Origin: Moniliophthora roreri
Lineage: Eukaryota > Basidiomycota > Agaricomycetes > Agaricales > Marasmiaceae
Length of the DNA stretch: 64,000 bases
NCBI GenBank assembly: GCA_001466705.2
Contig: LATX02000014.1
Location: 43,191-107,190 of the forward strand
Direction of reading: 5' to 3'
The position numbers were made by a program, and so were the translations under genes. The notes below the pieces were generated by a model. The model ran no database searches and was not told where the DNA came from. It saw nothing but the letters and a program-made list of their open reading frames with translations. This document shows positions 1 through 11,534 of this stretch, in pieces; position 1 is the stretch's first letter, and each line of letters begins with the position of its first letter.

Positions 1-1334
1 TCTCGGGCTTCTCCTGCGCAATCGCTCCCGCCACGAGCGACTCAACCTCAAGCGCACATCCAAAAGACAAGAACCATCCAGCACCAGCATGTCCATACGA
101 ATGAACAGTACAACTATACTTACTCTTTTTCAGTATTCGGCTTGCGCAATTCGCGCTCTACACGGACATCACCTTTACGTGCCGGTCGAAGACCTTTAGC
201 TAGTGGGTAAGCGGGATCAGTGTAATCCGTATCGAGCGTGTCTATTCTTTGGCATTTTTGGCGATCATCCTGACTTTGGGATCGGTCTCGTCAAAGTCGA
301 AGTCATAGTTGTCAGGTTTGGAAAACCCGCCGACGTAGAAGATTTCATCGTTATGAGTGACGATGAAGATGAAACTGTACATTAACATCAGAGCGGAGAG
401 GCTAGAAATAAAAAAAAAAAAAAAAAAAAAAAAACACCATACTCTCAACATGTCCTTCCGCAGTCGCACTCACAACAAGTGCATCCTTGATCTTCCTCCA
501 CTTGTGTCCATTATTCAAAAGACGCAGAACCGCACCCCTCAACGGGTACACATCCTGATCATCAGCAAGCACTTTGGCCCCTAAACCCCGTAGCATCCTG
601 CGCATCATACTCTTCCAACAACTCCTTCTCCTGATCAATCAAATCCCCATCAGTCCGCTTATTTTCAACAAACTTGGCTCCCTTATCTCTAACGAGCCTC
701 GTTAATCTCAGTAAGCGCAGCATTCGTATCAATAAGCGGTGAAAGAATCTGATACGCAATTCTTCCACGTTTCCTCTGAAATACCCACTTTGTGGATAAC
801 ACTAGGATCGTGACGGAACCCATTAACACCGCCCCGCTCGATTTCGCGCATCTTGTGCAGTTTGAGCGGGTCGTCTTTGACCAGTTTGTCAAGGAGAAAC
901 ATGGTATTGCGCATTTGGACCATTGTATCTTCCTGAGAGGTAGGGGTTGGCGGCGATGTGTTTGAAGACGTGGTAGGAGACCATGGGCCAGCGTTTGGAG
1001 CTTTCGAGGGTGGTTTGGTTGGATGTATGACCGCAGACGGCAGGGGGGTATTCCTACCTGTATGAGAACGAGGGGTGTGAGTACTCTGAGTTGACGCATG
1101 AGCACTGTTGGGTACTTACAGCGCTCCTGCGATTTGGGAAGTCAATCGCTTCCCATTACGCGTAGTAAAATGTTCTGCTACCACAGTAACATGGTAACCA
1201 CGGTCAAGCAATGTCCATGTTGTAGACATTCCGACGATGCCTACGCCAACGATGAGGACGCGTGGTGAGTCGGGACCGGGCTGGACAGCTGGGATGCGGT
1301 CAAAGTTGAGGAAGATTTCGTGTTCTCCGGACAT
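1..1334 (-). pseudogene. D-amino-acid-oxidase-like FAD oxidoreductase, disrupted, 3' end beyond window
   Basis: Members of this family oxidise D-amino acids with FAD. The N-terminal exon (1334 to about 1125) has a Rossmann motif, GVGIVGMSTTWTLLDRGYHV. Further pieces are VNGFRHDPSVIHKVG (about 800), DDQDVYPLRGAVLRL (about 560), a DEIFYVGGFSKPDNYDF segment (about 300-350), and at the window edge HSYGHAGAGWFLSFGCA, the C-terminal family motif. These pieces lie in order but cannot be joined cleanly. After the first intron the segment that usually reads GALWEYPPAVCG has TAG in place of TGG, and at least three changes of frame follow (near 930, 690 and 600). One intron contains a run of 25 A on the plus strand. 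The family call is firm from the two end motifs. I infer a pseudogene, but sequencing errors or unusual introns could explain some of the breaks. Confidence 0.75.
410..434. repeat. poly(A)25 homopolymer
   Basis: An uninterrupted run of 25 A (poly-T on the minus strand) sits in what would be the polypyrimidine tract of an intron of the oxidase-like gene, just before its TTTCTAG-like acceptor. Homopolymers of this length are prone to length error. Confidence 0.95.
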
Positions 1335-3100
1335 GGTAGGGTTGCTAGCAGCAGCAGCAGCAGTATGAATGAGGATGAACAGTGCGATGAACCAAAAAGA
1401 CTTTTTAAGACAGTCTCTCTATACCTAGAGTGTGACTGAGATGAGAAGAGTAAGTACGCGTGTAGCTTGAACTTGATACGGCGTAATCCATCGGCGCGAC
1501 GTACGACCGCAACAACCTAGGCAGAACATCAATGAACGACACGACACGACGAATCATGAAGGAAATGTACTATCGACGGGCCGAATACTTCGTACGCGTA
1601 CCTGGATACATGTGAGCACCTAGTGGAAGATCATCGATTTGCTGGGTGAGAGCGGTCGAGAAGCCCAGTATCAGCATTTATCACGCACGCCAGAAGGGCC
1701 CGTCAGTAGTGTTAAAGTCATGATGAAGGACATGCGGTTTAGGGTGCAAAGCAAGGGTGGGACTAAACATACCCTATAGCTCGTCAGGACGTTGCATGCA
1801 GGCGTAAGTAACGGTATAAAACTCACCAAAATGTTTCTCAGATTCCACGCTATTTTCCTTGATTATTCCTTCCTTCCCTCTTGATGACGTATGATTTGAG
1901 CCTTAAATCTTCTTTATTCTTTGAAAGAATTTGGTATGTGGGGATGATATGGGTAGTGAGATAGTACGAGCAAGTCGATGCTGAAGACCATCAGCGTGAG
2001 GAACAAAGACTCGAGCGTGCGAAATAAATTCCAGTGTTGAGAAATCACGCTTGTGCGCTAACCACCATCGTCCCCGCTTTCTCAAACGTGAATGGTGCCG
2101 GTCCGCAAACCATACTCTGCTCATGATATTGTAATCACTGTGGTTCAGACTCACCTGGTACACCTGACAGTGTCTATACTAGGTTTGGAAGTTGGTATGC
2201 AGGTTACTCAATTTGATTTCGTACCCGATACCTGCGTAACTCACGGTCTGTCGAGCCCGTACTGCCTCGAGACACTCCTGTCTTGATGCGCCGAGGGACA
2301 TCACCCAGAATTGAAATTTAAAACATGGCGCCCTTAGGCCTTTGGGCGCCGAGTTGAAAGCCGTGCCAAGACTTTGCTCATTTCGATTGCATCTCTTGCT
2401 CTGTGACTCGGTAACATATTCGACGGGGAATTGAAGTTGGCAGCAGCATAATCAAGATGTATCTTCTTCAGGGAAGGACTGGCGATAATCGATGCTGCAC
2501 CTAGCTAGACTCAGTCTCAGGAGTTGAGAAAAACGCCGGCCAAACGCCGACGGAGAACTCTCCAAGTCTAGGGAAACCACAATTAATCAACAGCCGATCT
2601 CTTACCGACATCGATACTCTGGTCTTTTCAAAATGATGTGGTTTCACGACTTGGAAGGCAGGTTTTACTAGAGATTTTGCGTGCGTGTCATTGTTCAGCT
2701 ACTCGGACGTATGGATTCTGATAATTGACCTAGGCCTCAACTGACTTTGATTGGGGGGATGGCTGTTTGGAAAGCATGATTGTGAACACGACAATTTCAG
2801 CCAAATGTTCGTTATCTCTAGTCTTATTGACATTAGTTAGACAGAATTATATTGGCACAGCAAAGGTTCGATTTCTCACCGAAGACCGAGGCACCTGCAC
2901 TTCGACCCTTTACTGCAGGGTCCTGGAGCGTGCGGGGGCGGCGCTTCCTGGCATTTCGAAAAAGTCCGGAGTCACATAACAATGTTGATTGTATTCGCTG
3001 ATGGCCCAAATCATAAGATGTTCGGTCTGTCAGATTCAATTCAACGCCAATCCCAAATGAAACCCTGATAGAATTCAAAAGTGACCGCCCATTCTGGGTA
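1335..3100. other. gene-free stretch
   Basis: About 1.75 kb upstream of the oxidase-like gene. Only short ORFs with no recognisable motif are present, for example minus 1903-2163. A small perfect inverted repeat (GGCGCCC with a 10-nt loop, about 2329-2352) is visible. CpG is normal here. I see no gene I can support. Confidence 0.5.
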
Positions 3101-3120
3101 TTTTTGGCGCCAATTGAAGG

Positions 3121-3130
3121 GTATAAAAGG
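3121..3130 (+). promoter_or_regulatory. TATA box of membrane-protein gene B1
   Basis: GTATAAAAGG lies about 40 nt upstream of the ATG at 3167. The same element with its CAATTGAA-like flank is conserved ahead of the two paralogues (minus strand, near 15832-15838 and 26920-26926), which supports a real core promoter. Confidence 0.7.
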
Positions 3131-3166
3131 CAGGATTTAGTTCGTCGCATCCCTTGTACAGTGACT

Positions 3167-4721
3167 ATGTCCGACTCCTCCGTAACAGAAGAAGATGTTG
3201 CACCTTTTAATACAATCACGACTATCTTGGTGCAGCCAATGGTGATCCTCACCGTACGTTTACTCTCCCTGTCAGTTTGCCATCTCTCAGCATTCCTCTG
3301 TTTCCCCAGGTTATGCTTTATGTATATGGTAAGTCCAAACCCTTCAGCACAATCACTATGGGGATCTAACATACAACCCGTGCCAGGCATCTACACTGTC
3401 CTATTTATCATTTCACTCCGTATCCTTGTCCGCCGACCATACCGCCCAAACCGAGCACTCTATATGTTTTTCATCATAGCACTTTTTACCCTGACAAGTG
3501 CACTTAATATTGTGGAGACTTTTGCCTATGCCCGACAAGCAACCCTCGAGTTTACATTTATGAAGAACCAGGACTGGGCATCCTTTTTGGCATACCTGCA
3601 GCACAATAGTGTGGGAACAATCATACTGTACGTAGGAGTTATTTACAGGGACTTATTACAACTGAGGGGTTCTAGTGGCTTTGAAATGGCTCTGCCGCTA
3701 TGTTTGGTGTAAGCCTATTTTTTGTGCATCTGAATTGAATAGATAACCCATTTAAGATAGGTTCACAGCCGATTTGATGCTGGTATGTCTCTCATGGTCA
3801 TCCTCCTTCATGAGTTCTCAAGCTCATTCTCAAATCTGCTCAGCTCCACCGCTGCTATGTGATATGGGGCTTGTCTAAACGAATTCTGTTCCCAATGATC
3901 TTTGTTATGCTTTCACTAGCTAGTATGTCCTCCCTCAATTTGTTTACATTGCCCTGCTCATTCTGGTACTAGTTTGTGACATTGTTGCCACTGTGCTCTC
4001 AGTTATTGGTATTAACAATTATGCTGATCCAGTGAATCAGCAGCTATACATCCAGGGTTCTATTATAGATGAAGGTTTCTGGTGGGCAAATATGAGTGTC
4101 AATATCATTTTGACATTGCTCACAGGTCAGTCCAGTCTAATCTGTGAGAACCAGACAGAACAGAACTCACTTGCTTGTAGCTGGTCGTATATGGTGGATC
4201 AGCCGTGAGGCACGGAAATATATGGGACCTGCTATTAAAACCAAATATAACACAATTGTAGCTATCATGTATGGTTTTCAACTCTCTTTCAGTTCAGGAG
4301 ACTGGTTCTCACCCATAATCCTTTAGCCTGGAAAGTGGGATCATATACCCCATCTTACTTACTGCTGCCACCCTCATTGATAAATTGGCTGATCCATACC
4401 GCTCTGGTTCTGCTCCTGTTTCACTCTGGATTGTCACATATCAGGTTGCTGTATGTACTGTGTTTCTTTGTTTGTTGTCAGCTGGTTTTAAAATGCTACT
4501 CACAGGGAATTGCCCCAACATTGATCATTATACGGGCAGCTGAAGGCAAAACTGTTGAACATACAAGCATGAATCAAGCCCTGTCAACCCTTCATTTTGT
4601 TGAAGGTCCAGGTCCAGGATTGGGGAATTCAGATACAATATTGCATGTACAGACAGCTGACATTGAGGCCAGTCTGTCAGTAGGGAGAATAAGAAGTCCA
4701 GGTGAGGAAAAGGCTGCATAG
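3167..4721 (+). pseudogene. polytopic membrane protein, family B copy 1 (frameshifted)
   Basis: Opens with MSDSSVTEEDVAPFNT, followed by short introns and hydrophobic exons including GIYTVLFIISLRILVRRPYR, the exon with KNQDWASFLAYLQ, HRCYVIWGLSKRILFPMIF and the C-terminal GIAPTLIIIRAAEGKTVEHT. This is the seven-segment layout of a large basidiomycete family of unknown function; the role is not known. Compared with copies B2 (14292-15784) and B3 (25390-26872), the exon near 3630-3680 has lost bases around GTACGTAGGAG and at GAGGGGTTCTAG, so the frame runs into TAG. I infer it is no longer functional. The 5' half has normal CpG while the 3' half is CpG-poor. The long antisense ORF over 2833-3390 is taken as a shadow. 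Confidence 0.7.
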
Positions 4722-5009
4722 ATCATGCTACATATTATGGTGTGAACAAACAGTCTACATTCTTCTCCATACATGATGATTACTCTAGATTTCAGATTAG
4801 CTGTATGCCACTGTTACTTTAAGCATATATAAACTGTGTTCCTTCTAGCTGTGTTCATAAATTCACAAATATATTACATTATGGCTCTTGTTCTGACAAT
4901 GTCCCCTGGAAGCATGCATTGAGCTTCCCCCTTGCTTAGGGTTTAAGTAGCAGCTATTGGGGCTCTCTGAAAGCATTTCTGTTGTACTGCTTTCACTAGT
5001 CAGTGTTGC

Positions 5010-6101
5010 TGGGAGTAGGACTTAAAAAGGCTTGAGCATGATTGAGGCAACAGGTGTTTTGTAGACAGAAGATGCCAAAGATTGGTAGCATGGAATATGG
5101 AACCTAATGATAGAGTTGAAGAGATAATGTAGGATAATGAGATAGAGTAGGCATGAGTTACAAGGACCTGCAAGTACTTACAAGTCTCTGATGACTTGTG
5201 ACTTGCAATGACTTGCCATAAGCTATGCAAGTTAACTTGAAGCAAGTCTTAAACAAGTCACAGGTACATGATCTCAACTCTATGCAAGTTGCAAGTACTT
5301 GCCAGGTATACTTGCCAAATACTTGCTAGCTGTTGTTAGATGAATATATGTGTATATTCTCTGCACCATTATTTAGAGATACACAAGTTGAAAGTATAGT
5401 TATTCAATTATCTGGTTATTGTAGGGCTCCTGCTGTGAACTTTCAGTTACAAATGAGTCATTGTACAATATAATTGTAGCAGTATTGACTAACATTCTAT
5501 TTTCATAGAAGCTAGAACCTCTCTACAGGCTACTAGAACACTCAGGTGGCCTTAATTTTGAGGTTAATATATTTGCCAGATTGCCACAAGGTCAGATAGG
5601 CTGACATTCTATTATAAGATGCATTAGTCAATCATTATAGAATTATAGAATTATATTGGCTCAAAGCAGGTATTAACTCATGCTGACCTCTTTAATGAAA
5701 ATGGTGTTGGCACCATGGCTTTGAGCAGAAGACCACTATAACTAATATCATCTTTTGATGCACACTAGCAACAAAATCCATTTACTGCTCCAGTTTCTTC
5801 TTTCTACTACCTTTTGTTCACTTCTCTCTCATTACTTCTCTCTATTGTACATGTCTGTTTCGTTCAGACTGCTACTTGTCCAATTTTCTGCCACATGTTG
5901 TCACTGTAGCTGATTCCTAAGAGTCCATCTGACTTCCCTCTTCATTTCCATAACTCTGCATGGGATGTACAGGTTCTAAACTGCTTTCATAATCTTGCAT
6001 ACTTGGGAATGTTTCTAACTGGACTCTTGACATTGGGCTGGTGAAGCTTTGAACATGGTTTGAGCATTTTACAGATTACTAATGAGTGCAAACACAATGC
6101 C
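5010..6101 (-). pseudogene. CpG-stripped relic of membrane-protein gene C, right part (with 3' flank)
   Basis: Apart from an insertion at 5143-5692, this stretch aligns by eye with 20400-20966, the 3' end and 3' flank of intact gene C. Shared landmarks include GGCTTTGAGCAGAAGACCACTA, read here at about 5718, and TTTGAACATGGTTTGAGC near 6050. Most differences are C-to-T or G-to-A changes at sites that are CpG in the 20400 copy. The alignment breaks at 6101 at the retrotransposon and resumes at 13449. It then soon jumps to the equivalent of 22450-22560, so the central part of the gene was already deleted. It is non-coding now. Confidence 0.75.
5143..5692. mobile_element. 550-bp MITE-like insertion with 8-bp target duplication
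   Basis: The flanks read TAATGAGA (5135-5142) and TAATGAAA (5693-5700). The homologous locus at 20498-20505 has a single TAATGAAA and no insert, so it serves as an empty site. The ends are imperfect inverted repeats: left AGAGTAGGCATGAGTTA then ACCTGC, and right, on the minus strand, AGAGGTCAGCATGAGTTA then ACCTGC. An 8-bp duplication with short inverted ends fits a non-autonomous hAT-type element. There is no coding capacity and almost no CpG. Part of the inside (5168-5335) is packed with ACTTG/CAAGT words. Confidence 0.72.
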
Positions 6102-6577
6102 TGTTACGTTACTTGCATAGCAACGTCGACTCAACTACCTTAACAGAGTGTAACCTCCGTTCGAAGTAGTTATTACAAGTTCAAGTTCAAGTTCGTTCAG
6201 TGGATACTGAAGTTCAGAGATCCTTCGATATCGGCGTTGACACAAGTATAGATTAACCAGGTCAAGCTAAAGACTTAGAGTCTTAGCTTGAGCGCTTAAA
6301 TACGTTACAACCGAGTAGATGCTAACTACATATAGATAGCCGATGAACTCGGTGATTGTCTAAGGTTTCCTGAAGCTATCGGGATCTGAGTAATACAGTA
6401 TAAAGGGATAAGTAAATGGGGACAGGGAAGGTGTACGAGTCTGATGGAAGAAGAAGCATAGGTATGAGAAGGAAATAGGGACAGGGAAGGTGTACAAGTC
6501 CGATGGAAGAAGAAGCATAGGAAGTGTTACAATGAGAGAAGGGAAAGAAAGGGAAAGAAATGAGAATATCTGTAACA
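6102..6577 (-). repeat. 3' LTR of the retrotransposon
   Basis: 476 bp, from TGTTACG to GTAACA on the plus strand. It contains an internal 59-bp direct repeat, with GACAGGGAAGGTGTAC starting at 6421 and again at 6480, and a short triplication of AAGTTC near 6180. Confidence 0.95.
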
Positions 6578-6587
6578 TTACCCCCTC
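6578..6587 (-). promoter_or_regulatory. polypurine tract (plus-strand primer)
   Basis: On the element's sense strand GAGGGGGTAA lies immediately before the 3' LTR. This is the standard position and composition of a polypurine tract. Confidence 0.8.
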
Positions 6588-6619
6588 AACAAGGGGCAAA
6601 CTCCGTTTTGCCTTTTTAT

Positions 6620-8030
6620 TTACGATTCTCCGTCTCCATACAGCTCTGTGTCGTAATCATAAGATGTATCCGGCCTATCATCCAGGTCCGGCATCTCTTC
6701 TACAGTTCCCATCCGTGGAGTCGCCAGCGGATCAGAGGTCGGCTGCCAACCCATGGCTTGCCGCTCCTCAACTGAAAGTAACCTCACCTTTCTCGGGTCC
6801 GCTCCTACGAATAACAGCTGGGCATCTCGGTCGTATTCCTCCTGCAGCATCTCAACATTCTCCTCCAAGGTTGTCGTAGGGCTCGTCATTATACCACCAT
6901 TCATCGTCATAACGGCGACCATCCGACAGAGAGTCTGAGCCTGAATTAGACCGTCTGCATGCAATGCAGCCAGACCTTCGTTGGTCAGGGCAGTGGCCAG
7001 ATGTATGTCCAGGCTGAGTTTTGAAGCATCGACGACACATGTACTGCGGGCAATGTCGGGCAAAATGGCGCTCCAATCTGCACACAGGGCAGAGACGTGG
7101 TCGACGAGCTGCATCATCGGGGTCGGGGCCGGAGTCGGACTTCTCAAGCTGAGAATCGGTGGGTCTTCGACGTTTGCGGGGATTTTGTTCTTCCGATCTT
7201 CGTCCTCGACCGCGTCCTCTGACTCCACGAGAACAGCCTCCCCTCCAACCGCGGGGATATACTCCACCTTCTGGTGGAACTGTGGCTTCAGGCATCTGAA
7301 GATTTCGGGGGTCAGTGGCAGTAGGAGGTTCGGGCTGAGAGGGGGCGACGGAGTCGAGCGATTTGATCTTAGGTTTGATGTCGGGATCAGGAGTGGGGTC
7401 AGGATAAACGAGGGTGCTGTCGGGTTCGGGGGAGAAATGGGTAGTGGCAGGGAATCCAGATTCGTCGTTAGCGGGTTCAGTGGTGAGTCTAGAGATGAGA
7501 CTCCGAGTGTCATTGAGGTCGGGACGGGGGTATCCGTTCCCATCAGTTCGTCGTCCGAGTCGGTCAAGGAGGCTGAAGGTGAGGGGATTAGGGTACTCTG
7601 ACATCACTCTGGGATCTGCGGGAGGAGGCATGGACAAATGGGGGTGGTAGGGAAATGTGGACAGTACTGTGACGGGACCTTTGAGTCCCAACTGATAGTT
7701 ACAGGCGTACATCACCTGGTTTGCAATCTCAAGGCTGCAGCTTTCAACGATTCTTTCGAAAAGCTTTCGTTGACCCCTGAGGAAAAAGAGGCTTTTGACG
7801 CAGGGTTCCAGTCAGTTGTGCTGATTAGTGGCGTTTCGGATTTGATCGTCGTACTGTCCGGTATTGAAAAGATGAAGGAGCTGGTAGGGGTTTGGCTTGA
7901 GGCCGTTTGGGTAGGTGATGTTTTCTCCGTATTGTCCTTCTCCCGACACAGTAGGAACAGGGCTCTGGTCTTGGGCTGGCTGGCTGCTAGCAAGAGAAGA
8001 GGAAGAGGCGGTGGAGAATGCATTGGACAT
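6620..8030 (-). pseudogene. extra 3' ORF of the retrotransposon, second zinc-knuckle protein
   Basis: Starts at ATG 8030 (MSNAFSTASSSSLASS), 41 nt after the pol stop. The frame runs to 6852, about 390 codons, with one internal TGA at 7812. Near residues 314-345 there are two adjacent knuckles: CPVCRLERHFARHC (CX2CX4HX4C) and CRRCFKTQPGHTSGHC (CX2CX6HX4C), preceded by an Arg/Gly-rich basic stretch (RGWRGGCSRGVRGRGRGRR). After DNLGGEC the frame stops. The neighbouring frame continues with NVEMLQEEYDRD and SVEERQAMGWQP to a stop at 6620, so I infer a one-base frameshift near 6855-6870 within one ancestral protein of about 470 aa. It resembles a second nucleocapsid-like, nucleic-acid-binding protein. 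Its function is unknown to me. Confidence 0.7.
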
Positions 8031-8071
8031 GACTACGATGGTTCAGTGGGGATGGGATCCTTAGGCTTTAC

Positions 8072-11000
8072 TCAATGTTTCCTTATATATTTCTTGAGAA
8101 GGTCTAGACAATTCACCATCCCTTCCATTCGAATCCATCGATTATGGGATGAGTCATAACCAGTGTATGATACGAGGAATTCTCGTGGTCATTTCTTCGG
8201 CCTGTGTCCTACCACCGCTTCTACTTCATATTCTTCGAACCCTTCAATGAGATCTGGAGGTGGTTCCGTGAAGCTCAGTCCATGGGCCTCGGTCTGTTTG
8301 AAGGGTGACAACAAGGCTGCGTGGAAAACGGGGTGGATCTTCCATTGATGGGGTAGATCTAGCTTGTACGTTACTGGTCCAAGTACCTTAAGGATCTTGA
8401 ACGGTCCTTCCCTTTTTGGGGCTAGCTTCTTCGATGGGTATCCCGTGGCCAGATTCTTTGCTTCTAGCCAAACCTTTTGTCCTTCTTCAAATACATCCAG
8501 TTTTTGTTTTTCCCTTCATATCATCTGCTGTCGTGCTAACTCCAGCAAGCTCGCAGTTTCTTCTTGTACCCCTTTCCACTCTTGGAGTCGTTCTTCTACT
8601 GACGGAATCGTTGTTTTTTCAAATACTGTTGGGAGTGGACGGGGGTGATATCCCATCATCATGAAGAATGGGGACTTCTTGAGAACTGAGTGAGTTCGAT
8701 TGTTGTGAGCGAATTCTGCTAAGGGGAGGTACTCCTTCCATCGAGTCTGTTCTTTTGCACAAAATGCTCTGAGATAGACCTCGATTTCTTGATTTACTCG
8801 TTCTGTTTCTCCGTTTGTCTGTGGGTGGAATGCTGTACTCATGGAATGTTTGATAGACAGCTGTTTTCCCATCTCCTGGAACACTTCTGCAGCAAATCTA
8901 GGGTCCCGATTGGATATAATTCGATCCAGTAGTCCGAATCTTTTGTAGAGGTGTTGAATTAACATCTCCGCTACCTTGGTGGCGTCCGTGGTTTTGGCGC
9001 ATGGGGTAAAAATTACCCCCTTCGTAGATGAGTAGTCCACCACGACTAGAATTGAATCCATTTTGTCGCATTTGGGGAGATCGGTAATAAGATCCATGGT
9101 GCAAACTTGGAAAGGGAAGGTGTTCGGTGTTACCTGCATGGGTTGAATCGGGGTCCTCGTTGGGTGTGTGATAATTTTGGACTGTTGGCAGATTACGCAA
9201 CCATCAACGAATGACCTGATGAATTTAGCTATTCCCGGCCACCAAAAGTCTTGTTGCACTTGCTCGATGGTGTTCCACTGTCCAGGATGTCCCACTCCTA
9301 GGGTCTCGTGAATAGACTGCACTATTCGTCGGCGGAGGTCGATATCATTTGGAACATAAACTCAATTCTGGAAGAAGAGTAAATCTCCTTCGATCTTCCA
9401 ATCTGATAATGCAGACTTGATTGGCGGCACACCTTGGTGTAATAATTGTTCCAAAGCCGACTTATGAAAGTCGTCCGGGCCCAATCATTCTGCTATATCT
9501 TCCTTCATCCCCAGATCGATCCCCTTGATGAAAAGTCGGTCGGGTAGTACCACGATATCTTCGTTATCGCTGTCGACATCATCCTGCTCGTTACTTCGCC
9601 GTGATAGAGCATCTGCTTGGGAGATCGATTTTCCTGGGACATGTACCAGCCCTAGATCGAATTCTGATAAGAAAAGGCTCCATCTCGCTTGTCGTCTGTT
9701 CAGTTTTTGTGCGGTCCAGAAATACGTTAAATTTTTGTGATCCAAAAGAACCATGATTTTGAACTTCCCGCCCATGAGGTAGTGATGCCATTCCATCAAC
9801 GCTTGGTATATTGCAAGAAGTTCACGATCATAGATCTCGTAATTCCTTTCTGTAGGAGAAAATGACTTGGATAGGTATCCACATGGATGCCATTCACCAT
9901 CTGCTCCCTTCTGTCTAAGAATGGCGCCTGTGGCCCATTTTGAAGCATCGGCCTCTATTACAAAAGGTTTGTCGACATCCGGCATGACTAGTATTGGTTC
10001 AGAGAGGAACTTCGCTTTCAGGAGGTCAAAGGCTAGTTGACATTGCATTGTCCAGTCGAACTTCCGATTTTTCTGCAGTAGGTCGTTCAAGGGTCTTGTT
10101 AAATGTGCATACTTCCCAATGAACTTCCTATAGAAATTCCCGAATCCCAGGAACGCACGTACCCCTTTTACTGTCTGTGGGGGTTCCCAATCGGCTATTC
10201 CTGCCAGTTTTACTGGATCCATGGCAATGTACCCTGGTCTGATGACCATTCCCAGAAACACTACTTCCGTCACATCGAATTCGCATTTCTCCGGTTTGAG
10301 GAACAGGTCGTGTTCCTTGAGGCGATGCATTAGCTGTTCCGTACGTCTCCTATGTTCATTTTAATCTTTAGAGAAGATAAGGATGTCATCCATATACACT
10401 ACACACCACCCTTCGTCAATGAAATCGGAGAGGATGTCGTTCATAAAGGCTTGGAAGGTGGCAGGGGAGTTGCTTAGTCCAAAAAACATAACAGTTGGCT
10501 CAAAGAGCCCTCTGTTCATTTTGAAAGCGGCTTTCCATTGGTCTCCATCCTTTATCCTGACGTTATTGTATCCGTTTCGAAGGTCGAGTTTCGTAAATAT
10601 TGTTGCTCCTTTTAATTTGTCAAGGAGTTCCGATATTAAGGGTAGGGGGTAGGCGTTTTTCACTGTTCCTTTGTTGAGTTCCCTGTAATCCTGCGTAGGT
10701 CTTAATGCTCCTTTCTCTTTTTTGCCACAAAGAAGAAGGGGGAAGCCATCGGAGATTTTGATTTGCAAATGTATCCTTTCCTTAAATTTTCTTCGATGAA
10801 CTTGTCCTGCTCTTCTTGTTCCAAGGGGCTTAACAGGTATAATTTACAATTTCTCGGGGTGAAGTCCGGTTTGAGATCGATTGCGTGATTGTACGTTCGA
10901 GCAGGTGGGAACTGTTCCGCTTTCCCTTTTTCAAAGCGATCTCGGTATCCATGCAGATAGTTGGAGATAAGCTCCTCTATCTCTTTCTTAACTGTCTGAT

Positions 11001-11517
11001 GCTGGTGAGCCATCTCTTGTGACGCTGTAGTCTTGGCCCCTATAAGGACTTCCGGTTCGAGATTGTCTAACACCCCTTTAAATCATCTGATCTGAATCTT
11101 CCGGCAGAGCTGGAATTGGACTTCTCCTGTCTCCCAGTCGATCACAGGGTTATGGTGTCGTAGCCATGGAAGCCCCAAGATTATTTCTTCGTCGCCGATG
11201 CCCGAGATCATGAAGTTTTCTCGAAATTCCTTTCCAGCAATTCGGAATTCAAGTTCCACAACATATGTTATCCATGCTGTTTTATTGGCTGTTCCGTCGA
11301 CATTAAAAACTCGGATCTTTTCCGGCAACTGTATCCATCTCTTTCCAAGCGTTCTGGTGAGCCTCGTGCTTATGAATCTTCCTCCTGCTCCTGAGTCTAG
11401 CAAGGCCTTTGTTTCGATGTTTTTCATTCCCACTTTGTACTGGAGAGGGATATGCATAGAATTTCAGTCCATCTTAGCTAGTACAAAGTGTGAAATAGTT
11501 ATCGGCGGTGGAGACAT
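8072..11517 (-). pseudogene. pol: pol: protease, reverse transcriptase, RNase H, integrase, chromodomain (degenerate)
   Basis: ATG at 11517 follows the end of gag in another frame. In order: aspartic protease (ALLDSGAGGRFIS, then ILGLPWLRHHNPVIDW); RT ([47 protein letters not shown]); RNase H (FVIEADASKWATGAIL, DRELLAIYQAL); integrase with H-H-C-C (IHETLGVGHPGQW, CVICQQSK) and DDE core (MDLITDLPKCD, ISNRDPRF, FHPQTNGETERVNQ); a GPVTYKLDLPHQWKIHPVFH module; and a chromodomain (EYEVEAVVGHRP, FLVSYTGYDSSHNRW) ending at 8072. Stops in frame: TGA at 11464, 11083, 9485, 9362, 8516 and 8189, and TAA at 10361. One frameshift lies near 10720-10740. The chromodomain normally steers integration to marked chromatin. 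Confidence 0.92.
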
Positions 11518-11534
11518 CGTCCTTGTCCGCCGGT

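Noticed and set aside
2329..2352. GGCGCCC hairpin as a terminator or regulatory element
   Set aside because: A 7-bp stem with no adjacent gene. Chance occurrence is likely and eukaryotic genes do not use such terminators.
2833..3390. 185-codon minus-strand ORF over the start of B1
   Set aside because: It is antisense to B1 exons, with no motif, and is not kept in B2 or B3.
6870..7567. Possible dual coding: a second open minus-strand frame (LVDHVSALCADWSAIL and LSLDIHLATALTNEGL) over the zinc knuckles
   Set aside because: The downstream part of that frame (NVEMLQEEYDRD onward) is real-looking, but upstream of it the knuckle frame has the recognisable motifs. A single one-base frameshift explains both, so dual coding is not needed.
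6981..7601. 206-codon plus-strand ORF
   Set aside because: Antisense to the retrotransposon's zinc-knuckle ORF. It is an effect of GC-rich composition.
8364..8664. Plus-strand ORFs across 8160-12740
   Set aside because: All are antisense shadows of pol and gag, whose minus-strand frames carry every catalytic motif.
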